A stretch of DNA of 20,792 nucleotides. Source: Ruminococcaceae bacterium UBA1404 (GTDB taxonomy: Bacteria; Bacillota; Clostridia; Oscillospirales; Ruminococcaceae). Under the pieces are notes generated by a model. That model searched no databases and was not told the DNA's origin. It saw only the letters and a program-made list of their open reading frames with translations. The translations under genes and the position numbers were made by a program. Positions 15,572-20,792 of the stretch are shown here, one piece after another (within the stretch, counting starts at the first letter, position 1; each line of letters starts with the position of its first letter). The stretch covers positions 118,904 through 139,695 of the forward strand of contig DBQC01000006.1 of NCBI GenBank assembly GCA_002305075.1, given 5' to 3'.

Positions 15572-16417
15572 TTAGGACATAAGAAAGTGGATGGTCTCGT
15601 CATCCAGCTCGGGCTGCAGGGCTCTGTTTATACCCCGGGCTATGAGGCTGGCGCCTTGGTCAATCAGGCTGTCGATCTCGCGGGGGGTAACCATGAGCCG
15701 GGCGGCCTCCTCGCCGGGGGCGCCGCCGGTGAGATCCTCTACCAGCGTTGCGCCGTCCACCACGGTGGGTATGCCCACCGACACCACCGGAATGCCCAGC
15801 GTGGACTTAGAAAGCTCTTTGCGGGCGTTTTGCACTCCGGCTCCCGGCGCGATGCCTGTGTCGCACACCTGAATGGTGTGGCCCAGCCGTGACAGCGAGC
15901 GGGCGGCCAGCGCGTCGATCACCAACAGCGCCTTGGGGGCCACGCTTTTGACCACCGACTGCACGATTTCGGAGGTCTCTATGCCGGTTTGGCCCAGCAC
16001 CCCCGGGGCAATCACCGCCACCGGGCGCAGCCCCTCAAGTCCGATGCTGGTTTTGAGTGCGTCGTCGATATGCCGTGTGGCCATCACCCGTCCGGCTGCC
16101 AATGGGCCCAGCGCATCGGGGGTTATGTGGGTGTTGCCCAGTCCGCAGACCAAAATCAGTCCCTCGGGCAGCATCTCGGTCAGGGTTTTATCAAGCAGAT
16201 CGCTCAGGGTATCGGCATCGGGGAGTGTCAGCTCGCCATCCAGCGTGATATAGGTGCCGGGCGGCCGTCCTATGCGGAGGGCAGCACTCTGGGTTTCTAT
16301 ACGCACTCGCGTATAGGTTACGCCATTGTGATCCTCCACCTCGGTGGCTACGCCCTCGGGCAATCGGCCGTCGCCGGTATCGGCCGCTTCAATGACTAGA
16401 TCGGTGCGAATGGACAT
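15572..16417 (-). CDS. gpr: Germination protease Gpr
   Basis: 281 residues. Aspartate-type protease that cleaves small acid-soluble spore proteins at germination. It is normally made in the forespore as a zymogen that trims its own N-terminus. ATG 16417 follows AAAGGAGG by about 6 bases. Family blocks are present: R-T-D-L-V-I-E-A near the N-terminus, R-P-P-G-T-Y-I-T-L, G-L-G-N-x-x-I-T-P-D-A-L-G-P near residue 90, E-T-S-E-I-V-Q, V-I-D-A-L-A-A-R-S, D-T-G-I-A-P-G-A-G-V, and L-G-I-P-V-V-S-V-G-I-P-T-V-V-D. It is shorter than Bacillus Gpr (about 370), mainly at the C-terminal end. Divergent from rpsT. I found no convincing forespore promoter in the 106-base gap. Confidence 0.95.
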   Translation of the reverse strand: MSIRTDLVIEAADTGDGRLPEGVATEVEDHNGVTYTRVRIETQSAALRIGRPPGTYITLDGELTLPDADTLSDLLDKTLTEMLPEGLILVCGLGNTHITPDALGPLAAGRVMATRHIDDALKTSIGLEGLRPVAVIAPGVLGQTGIETSEIVQSVVKSVAPKALLVIDALAARSLSRLGHTIQVCDTGIAPGAGVQNARKELSKSTLGIPVVSVGIPTVVDGATLVEDLTGGAPGEEAARLMVTPREIDSLIDQGASLIARGINRALQPELDDETIHFLMS

Positions 16418-16453
16418 ATGGGGCCTCCTTTAGGAATAAATTTTATTTAACGG

Positions 16454-16482
16454 TTGCATTTTTCGCGTAGGGATGATAATAT
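16454..16482 (+). promoter_or_regulatory. Promoter of rpsT
   Basis: TTGCAT, a 17-base spacer and TAATAT. GATAAT at 16475-16480 is an alternative -10 with a 15-base spacer. Confidence 0.6.
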
Positions 16483-16523
16483 TACTTGTACTGTAATGAA
16501 CAGGCAAAAAGGAGGTGTCCACC

Positions 16524-16775
16524 GTGCCCAATATCAAGTCTGCCGCGAAGCGCATGCGCGTGACGGCCAAAAAGACAGCTCAGAACAAGGCCATTAAATC
16601 CAATCTTAAGACCGTCACCAAAAAGGCCGAGGCTGCTCTCGCGAATTCTGCCGATAACAGCGTTGACGCCGTCCGCCTTGCCATCAAGCGCATAGATCAG
16701 GCCACCGCCAAAGGCGTGCTGCACAAAAACACGGCTGCCCGCAAAAAGAGCGCTCTGGCCAAAAAGCTTGGCTAA
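16524..16775 (+). CDS. rpsT: 30S ribosomal protein S20
   Basis: 83 residues. Binds 16S rRNA early in small-subunit assembly. GTG 16524 gives the family N-terminus M-P-N-I-K-S-A and has GGAGG 8 bases upstream. An in-frame GTG at 16515 overlaps that ribosome binding site and cannot be the start. It is Lys/Ala-rich and helical, with K-K-T-A-Q-N-K and the C-terminal H-K-N-T-A-A-R-K-K-S conserved. It is the only plus-strand gene inside the sporulation block. gpr lies divergently upstream, as in many Firmicutes. Confidence 0.97.
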   Translation: MPNIKSAAKRMRVTAKKTAQNKAIKSNLKTVTKKAEAALANSADNSVDAVRLAIKRIDQATAKGVLHKNTAARKKSALAKKLG

Positions 16776-16788
16776 ATATCCGTTCTAG

Positions 16789-16819
16789 AAAGCCGCATCC
16801 CATGGGGGTGCGGCTTTTT
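16789..16819 (+). terminator. Rho-independent terminator after rpsT
   Basis: A 13-pair stem (16789-16801 with 16805-16817) with one wobble pair, a 3-base loop and TTTTT. It lies between the convergent rpsT and spoVAE genes. Confidence 0.92.
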
Positions 16820-16835
16820 GCTTTAGACCGAGCCG

Positions 16836-17201
16836 TCAGCTTTTATCTCCGGGCTTAAAGATGAGGGCGGCCAGCATACTGAGCACCATGGCTGCCGTGA
16901 TGCCTGCCGCCGTGGCTGTAAGCCCGCCGGACAGGGCGCCAAGCAGACCCTTTTCGGCCATAGCCTCCCGCACGCCCCGGGCAAGCAAGGCTCCAAAGCC
17001 AAGCAGAGGCACACTGGCTCCGGAACCGGCAAAGTCGATCAGGGGCTGGTAGAGACCTATGCCCCCCAACACCACGCCCAGCACCACAAAGGACACAAGG
17101 ATGCGTGCCGGCGTAAGCTTGGTGTAATCGATGAGCACCTGGCCGATGGCGCAGATGATGCCCCCCACCACAAAGGCCTTTAGCAGTTGTACAAGCAGCA
17201 T
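16836..17201 (-). CDS. spoVAE: Stage V sporulation protein AE (SpoVAE)
   Basis: 121 residues, a hydrophobic protein with about three to four membrane segments. Part of the SpoVA channel in the spore inner membrane, which moves calcium-dipicolinate into the forespore and out at germination. Family traits: V-G-G-I-I-C-A-I-G-Q near the start, L-T-P-A-R-I-L-V near residue 30, G-S-G-A-S-V-P-L-x-G-F-G in the middle, and a final hydrophobic helix. Length fits SpoVAEb (about 116-120). ATG 17201 follows GGGAGGAA. It lies 25 bases after spoVAD, last in the operon. Confidence 0.93.
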   Translation of the reverse strand: MLLVQLLKAFVVGGIICAIGQVLIDYTKLTPARILVSFVVLGVVLGGIGLYQPLIDFAGSGASVPLLGFGALLARGVREAMAEKGLLGALSGGLTATAAGITAAMVLSMLAALIFKPGDKS

Positions 17202-17226
17202 TGCAAATTCCTCCCGTCGTTTAAGC

Positions 17227-18255
17227 TCAGACCCCCGCAGGCTCGGGCGAGTCTGCCAGATGGATCAGATGGCAGATGCAGGGAATGCTCTCTCCCTGCT
17301 GAACGGTGGTGGGCGAGAGCAGCGCCCCCGTGGGGATAAACAGCAGGTTTTTAAGCTTGCCCTCTCGCATAGAGGGCAAAATATAGGCGCAGAACACGGC
17401 GGCGGCGCACCCTGCTCCCGAGGCTCCCGCATGGACATCCTGCCGGTCGCGGTCAAAGATCATCAGGCCGCAGTCGGCGTGCTTTTTGCGTATGTCGTAG
17501 CCCCCTCGCTCCATGAGCTGGTAGAGCAGTTCGCTGCCCACCGCTCCGAGGTCGCCCGACAGGATGAGGTCGTAGTTGTCGGCATTGGTACCGGTGTCAG
17601 AAAAAAAGTGGGTGAGGGTGGCCGCCGCCGAGGGAGCCATGGCTGCCCCCATGTTGTTGGCGTCGGTAACGCCCAAATCTTCGATGATGCCGATGGTAAC
17701 ATGCTTGATATAGGGCGGCTGCACATGGGTTCCGATAAGGGCTGCCCCGGCGGCGGTGGCTGTCCACTGGCTGGAGGGAGGACGCTGACCGCCATACTCC
17801 AGCGGAAAGCGAAACTGCCGCTCGGCCGAACAAAAGTGAGAGGAGGCGATGATGGCTGCCTGAGCAAGGGTATCGGCGTCTACCAATAAGGCGGCCAGAG
17901 CCATGGCCTCGGCAAAGGTGGCACAGGCCGAGAACAGCCCAAACAGCGGAATGCCAATTTCCCGCATACCAAAGGTGGTGCCCACGCACTGGTTGAGCAA
18001 ATCGCCGCCGAACACCGCATCCACCTCCACCGAGGCGATGCCGGCCTTCTCGAGCATTTTATTAATGGTATCCTTTTGCAGGCGGCTCTCGGCCTTCTCC
18101 CAGGTTTTTTCACCAAAACTTGAGTCGGGGTTGATGATGTCAAAGTAGGCGCTCAGAGGCCCCTCGCCCTCTTTTTTAGAGCCGATGGCTGCCCCGGCAA
18201 TCACCGAGGGGGGATTGTTCATGCGCAGGGTATACTTTCCGATTTTCTTTGCCAT
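17227..18255 (-). CDS. spoVAD: Stage V sporulation protein AD (SpoVAD)
   Basis: 342 residues with a thiolase-like fold. In Bacillus it binds dipicolinic acid and is the soluble partner of the SpoVA membrane subunits. ATG 18255 is 7 bases after GGAGG. An in-frame GTG at 18261 overlaps the site. Family segments: S-V-I-A-G-A-A-I-G-S-K-K-E-G-E-G-P-L near residue 20, G-G-D-L-L-N-Q near residue 84, F-G-L-F-S-A-C-A-T near residue 107, and A-S-S-H-F-C-S-A-E-R-Q-F-R-F-P-L near residue 140. The ribosome binding site overlaps the TAG stop of spoVAC, which suggests coupled translation. Confidence 0.96.
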   Translation of the reverse strand: MAKKIGKYTLRMNNPPSVIAGAAIGSKKEGEGPLSAYFDIINPDSSFGEKTWEKAESRLQKDTINKMLEKAGIASVEVDAVFGGDLLNQCVGTTFGMREIGIPLFGLFSACATFAEAMALAALLVDADTLAQAAIIASSHFCSAERQFRFPLEYGGQRPPSSQWTATAAGAALIGTHVQPPYIKHVTIGIIEDLGVTDANNMGAAMAPSAAATLTHFFSDTGTNADNYDLILSGDLGAVGSELLYQLMERGGYDIRKKHADCGLMIFDRDRQDVHAGASGAGCAAAVFCAYILPSMREGKLKNLLFIPTGALLSPTTVQQGESIPCICHLIHLADSPEPAGV

Positions 18256-18267
18256 AAACACACCTCC

Positions 18268-18723
18268 CTAATAAAGCCCAAGGGCAAAAATCACAAGACC
18301 GTAGAGCACACTGGCCACCACGCCATAGACAATCACCGGCCCCGCGATGATAAACATTTTGGCGCCTACCCCCAGCACCAGCCCCTCGGACTTAAACTCC
18401 AACGCTGCCGAGCTCATGGCGTTGGCAAAGCCGGTGATGGGCACCAGCGTACCGGCGCCGGCGAATTTGGCCAGATTGTCGTAAACATTGAGGGCCGTGA
18501 GCAAAATAGACAGTCCCACCAGCGTGATAGACACGGCGGTGGGCACAATATCCTCGGGCAGACCCACCTTTTCGCGGTAGAGGTAGCCCATCAGCTCCCC
18601 CAAAGCGCAGATGGCTCCGCCCACCAAAAAGGCCGCCGAAATGTTTTTGGCGCTTTTGGTGTTGGGTGTGGCCTTTTTGACCATGTAGTCGTAATCCTTA
18701 TTTTTAAGGGTGGGACTGGGCAT
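18268..18723 (-). CDS. spoVAC: Stage V sporulation protein AC (SpoVAC)
   Basis: 151 residues with about four membrane segments. Membrane subunit of the SpoVA dipicolinate channel; the Bacillus protein behaves as a mechanosensitive channel. I choose ATG 18723, 10 bases after GGAGG. GTG 18729 is in frame but only 4 bases from it. Traits: Y-D-Y-M-V-K-K near the start, F-L-V-G-G-A-I-C-A-L-G-E-L, N-V-Y-D-N-L-A-K-F-A-G-A-G-T-L-V-P-I-T-G-F-A-N, and S-S-A-A-L-E-F-K-S-E-G. First gene of a three-gene spoVAC-D-E operon, without spoVAA, B or F in view. This reduced set is common in Clostridia. A candidate forespore promoter lies upstream. Confidence 0.95.
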   Translation of the reverse strand: MPSPTLKNKDYDYMVKKATPNTKSAKNISAAFLVGGAICALGELMGYLYREKVGLPEDIVPTAVSITLVGLSILLTALNVYDNLAKFAGAGTLVPITGFANAMSSAALEFKSEGLVLGVGAKMFIIAGPVIVYGVVASVLYGLVIFALGLY

Positions 18724-18760
18724 GGACACATAGCCTCCTTTAAGGGTATCTTTACGGATT

Positions 18761-18790
18761 TATTCTCTCCCTGCCACGGCGATTTTATGT
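18761..18790 (-). promoter_or_regulatory. Candidate sigma-G promoter of spoVAC-D-E
   Basis: On the minus strand: ACATA (4 of 5 to GHATR), an 18-base spacer, and GAGAATA (5 of 7 to CATMMTA), placed to give a short leader before the AAGGAGG site. spoVA operons are forespore sigma-G-dependent in Bacillus. Confidence 0.35.
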
Positions 18791-18809
18791 AAGGCCGCCC
18801 GTCGCACAC

Positions 18810-18838
18810 TTGCGCCTAAAAGCTAGGGGGGCTATAAT
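18810..18838 (+). promoter_or_regulatory. Sigma-A type promoter of the nitrilase-like pair
   Basis: TTGCGC, a 17-base spacer and a perfect TATAAT, about 38 bases before the start codon. Strong vegetative-type signal, unlike the divergent spoVA genes. Confidence 0.78.
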
Positions 18839-18875
18839 AAAAGTAGCAAGAATGCGACCATTTAAGGAGACGATT

Positions 18876-19565
18876 ATGCAGCCAATCGAGCTGGCCATTA
18901 ACGAGCCTTTTACAGCCCCGCCCGCCGGAGCGGGCTGGGTTATCTTTAGCGAAGGTCACAACTATACCCCCGAGGCCGATATGCCTGCCATGTTAAGCCG
19001 AGCCGTGCGCTATGCCCGCAAATACGGCGTTTACCTCATCCCGGGCAAGTTTTTGCGGGAGGGGCGGCTCTGTATGTGCCTCATTTCTCCCGAGGGAGAG
19101 CCGGTGTTAGGGCAGGAGGCTCTCTTTCTCAACTTAAGCCAACGGGGCGAACTTATCCGGGGCGAGCACATGGAAGTGGCCGATACCCCCTATGGGCGTG
19201 TGGCCCTCTGCGTGGATGTGGACCTTTGCCACCCCGAATACATCGGAGCCGCCGCTGCCCGGGGTGCCCAAATCATCTTTTCCAGTCGGTATGTGGAGCT
19301 GTTCGATGCGGTGGAAAACCGCATCAAAGCGCCGGTGCTGTCGGCCGCCCTCACCGGTGGGCTGTATGTGGTCAGCGTGAGCAACGCAGGCAGCTATATC
19401 GCCGGGCCGGACGGGCGGATGATTCTGTCAATACGGGAGGGTCTCTCTCGCACCGCTACGATAGAGGCCGCCGCACTGGTGCCGGATACCCATCGGCTGG
19501 ACATCGGCCGCCGCCTTATGGACAACTATTTTTCTGCGGCGGGGGAGGAAGAGAGCCATGCTTAA
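18876..19565 (+). CDS. Nitrilase-superfamily protein lacking the catalytic Lys
   Basis: 229 residues. ATG 18876 lies 5 bases after AAGGAGA, and the promoter at 18810-18838 rules out the longer frame. It has a carbon-nitrogen hydrolase pattern: W-V-I-F-S-E-G (Glu26 at the first triad position), G-R-V-A-L-C-V-D (Cys112 at the nucleophile), then H-P-E and A-A-R-G-A-Q-I-I-F. Where the family has Lys, this protein reads G-Q-E-A-L-F-L, giving Ala82. It is short, with little between the first strand and the Glu strand, so the usual first helix is reduced. Substrate unknown. Its end overlaps the next gene by 8 bases, so the two are probably translated together. Activity is doubtful without Lys, so a structural or regulatory subunit is possible (inference). 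Confidence 0.85.
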   Translation: MQPIELAINEPFTAPPAGAGWVIFSEGHNYTPEADMPAMLSRAVRYARKYGVYLIPGKFLREGRLCMCLISPEGEPVLGQEALFLNLSQRGELIRGEHMEVADTPYGRVALCVDVDLCHPEYIGAAAARGAQIIFSSRYVELFDAVENRIKAPVLSAALTGGLYVVSVSNAGSYIAGPDGRMILSIREGLSRTATIEAAALVPDTHRLDIGRRLMDNYFSAAGEEESHA

Positions 19566-20562
19566 AGCCCGTATGCGTCTGTCGGCCTTTGGAGCCTCGC
19601 TAAAATACAACCAGAAAAAAATCGACGCCGCCATCGACAGACTGGATATTCTACCCAGTCGCAACGCCGAATTTGTAAACCGCCAGGCGGTCAAGGTGGG
19701 GGCCGTGCGCCTTGAATATCGGCGCCACACCCGCTTGGAGGACTATATCGCCCAAATGAACGGCTATATGCAAAGAGCCGCCGCCGAGGGGGCCCAACTG
19801 GTGGCCTTTCCCGAGCTTTCCGGGCTTATGGCTCTTTGGCTGCTGCCCGGTGCCCAGCGCTTGGAGTCCGATATACTGGCCCTCGACCCCGATGCGAACA
19901 ATCTGCAGGAGGCCTTTTTATTGGCCATGGACAGCTTTGGCGGCTTTTTAGACGAGCTGTTTGTGGGGGTATTCTCCGGCCTTGCCCGGGCTTGGAACCT
20001 GCCGGTGGCAGCCGGCAGCTACTACACCCCCGACGGGGGGCGGGTGGTCAACCGCCAGATGCTCTTTGACGGCGAGGGCGCCCTGATTGGCCTGCAGGAC
20101 AAGCTCTATCTGAGCGATTTGGAGCGTAAGATGGGGGTTTCGCCCGGCGAGCAGGTGGCGGTATTCGATAGTCCGGTGGGGCGCATAGCCTTGCTCACCG
20201 CCCAAGACGCCCTGAGCTTTGAACCTTTTTGGCTTGCCAAGGCCCTAGGAGCCGATCTGGTCATCGCAGGGGCCGACCCCTTTGGCAGAGCACCCGATGC
20301 CACCCTCTACCGAGCCAACGAGAACCGCCTTTGCATTGTAGGTCCCGGCATTGTGGTGGACAGTCCCCTTTTGCGCCACAGTATGCCCGCCTTTATCAAA
20401 GCGCCCTTTGCCGCCACGCGAGGGCAGGACGGCCTTGTGATAGAGGGGGGCGAGGTGGCGGTAGGCCGGGCAGATTTAGACCGCATTGCCGCCGACTTTG
20501 ATGTCTACTCGGCCGACCAAAATCCCCAATTTGTGCGCCGCTATTGCACCACTCCGAGATAG
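19558..20562 (+). CDS. Nitrilase-superfamily protein lacking the catalytic Cys
   Basis: 334 residues. ATG 19558 overlaps the upstream stop, with GGGGAGGAA 7 bases before it. A basic 45-residue N-terminal extension precedes the core strand K-V-G-A-V-R-L. Triad positions: L-V-A-F-P-E (Glu86) and Q-D-K-L-Y-L (Lys182) are kept, but the nucleophile block reads G-R-I-A-L-L-T-A-Q-D, with Leu213 in place of Cys. This block aligns without gaps to G-R-V-A-L-C-V-D-V-D of the upstream protein, so the two are paralogues. C-terminal residues show no further known domain. Likely catalytically dead as a nitrilase, and perhaps a partner of the upstream protein. Substrate and role unknown. Confidence 0.87.
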   Translation: MLKARMRLSAFGASLKYNQKKIDAAIDRLDILPSRNAEFVNRQAVKVGAVRLEYRRHTRLEDYIAQMNGYMQRAAAEGAQLVAFPELSGLMALWLLPGAQRLESDILALDPDANNLQEAFLLAMDSFGGFLDELFVGVFSGLARAWNLPVAAGSYYTPDGGRVVNRQMLFDGEGALIGLQDKLYLSDLERKMGVSPGEQVAVFDSPVGRIALLTAQDALSFEPFWLAKALGADLVIAGADPFGRAPDATLYRANENRLCIVGPGIVVDSPLLRHSMPAFIKAPFAATRGQDGLVIEGGEVAVGRADLDRIAADFDVYSADQNPQFVRRYCTTPR

Positions 20563-20619
20563 CTATGTAGGGCGCCATATGGAAATAGTTGGAATTTACT
20601 ATACTTAACCTGTCCAAAT

Positions 20620-20725
20620 TGTTGAAAACTCCAGTGAAAGAGTAGGGTTATCAACATTTTCAACAGGCTTTTCCACATGTTTTGCAAAAAGGGCTTGCCA
20701 AAAGGCTTTGCGGCTGTGGGGAAAA
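20620..20725 (+). other. Cluster of DnaA-box-like nonamers (possible origin or dnaA regulatory region)
   Basis: Within about 105 bases: TGTTGAAAA (20620-20628, reverse orientation), TTATCAACA (20648-20656), TTTTCAACA (20657-20665), TTTTCCACA (20669-20677) and TGTGGGGAAAA (20715-20725, reverse). These are one- or two-base variants of TTATCCACA. The remaining 20563-20792 holds no convincing gene. The window stops before any dnaA could be seen. Confidence 0.45.
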
Positions 20726-20792
20726 ATACGGGGAATAATGGTGCGCCCAAAGGCTCTCTGGCTTTATGCGCATAAAAAGCCCCGCCCTGTTT

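Noticed and set aside
20541..20750. Minus-strand frame of about 69 codons at the right end
   Set aside because: Overlaps the nitrilase-like gene end and the DnaA-box cluster; no ribosome binding site or recognisable domain.

Overview
The window looks like chromosome of an endospore-forming, moderately GC-rich Firmicute, most likely a clostridial gut-type organism (Oscillospiraceae/Ruminococcaceae-like; this placement is inference). It carries gpr, spoIIP and a spoVAC-spoVAD-spoVAE set. The order rpsT / gpr / spoIIP / small membrane ORF / lepA / hemW matches the conserved Bacillus-Clostridium arrangement. Strong AGGAGG ribosome binding sites and many GTG or TTG starts fit this. I see no tRNA, rRNA, CRISPR array or insertion sequence.

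Bases 1-6267 hold a same-strand array of five secreted paralogues (the first is cut by the window edge). Three have a clear sigma-A type promoter of their own, and four are followed by strong hairpin terminators. Four of the five end exactly on the short tail K-[PT]-N-[PV]-[GN]-T-G-[AV]-[AH]-A-stop. This resembles a sortase signal with its membrane anchor missing. The other protein (3669-5153) has a second C-terminal domain instead. Next come a lone oligopeptide-binding lipoprotein and a hemolysin III/TrhA membrane protein, probably co-transcribed (6413-8660).

Bases 8840-10556 hold a ChrB-N-like protein divergent from asnA (ammonia-dependent asparagine synthetase). From 10630 to 18723 almost everything lies on the minus strand: hemW, lepA, a 104-residue membrane ORF, spoIIP, gpr, then spoVAE-spoVAD-spoVAC. 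rpsT is the only plus-strand gene there. This block joins translation and heme handling (LepA, HemW, S20) to sporulation functions: SpoIIP for engulfment, SpoVA for dipicolinate uptake and release, Gpr for degrading spore DNA-binding proteins at germination. Between spoIIP and the 104-residue ORF is a 76-base direct repeat that includes the 3' end of spoIIP.

Bases 18876-20562 hold two overlapping nitrilase-superfamily genes behind a near-consensus promoter. Each lacks a different member of the Glu-Lys-Cys triad: the first has Glu and Cys but not Lys, the second Glu and Lys but not Cys. The last 230 bases hold a cluster of DnaA-box-like nonamers and no convincing gene. They could be the edge of a replication origin or a dnaA promoter.

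The strongest candidates for something undescribed are the complementary broken nitrilase pair and the paralogue array with its anchorless NPGTG tail.
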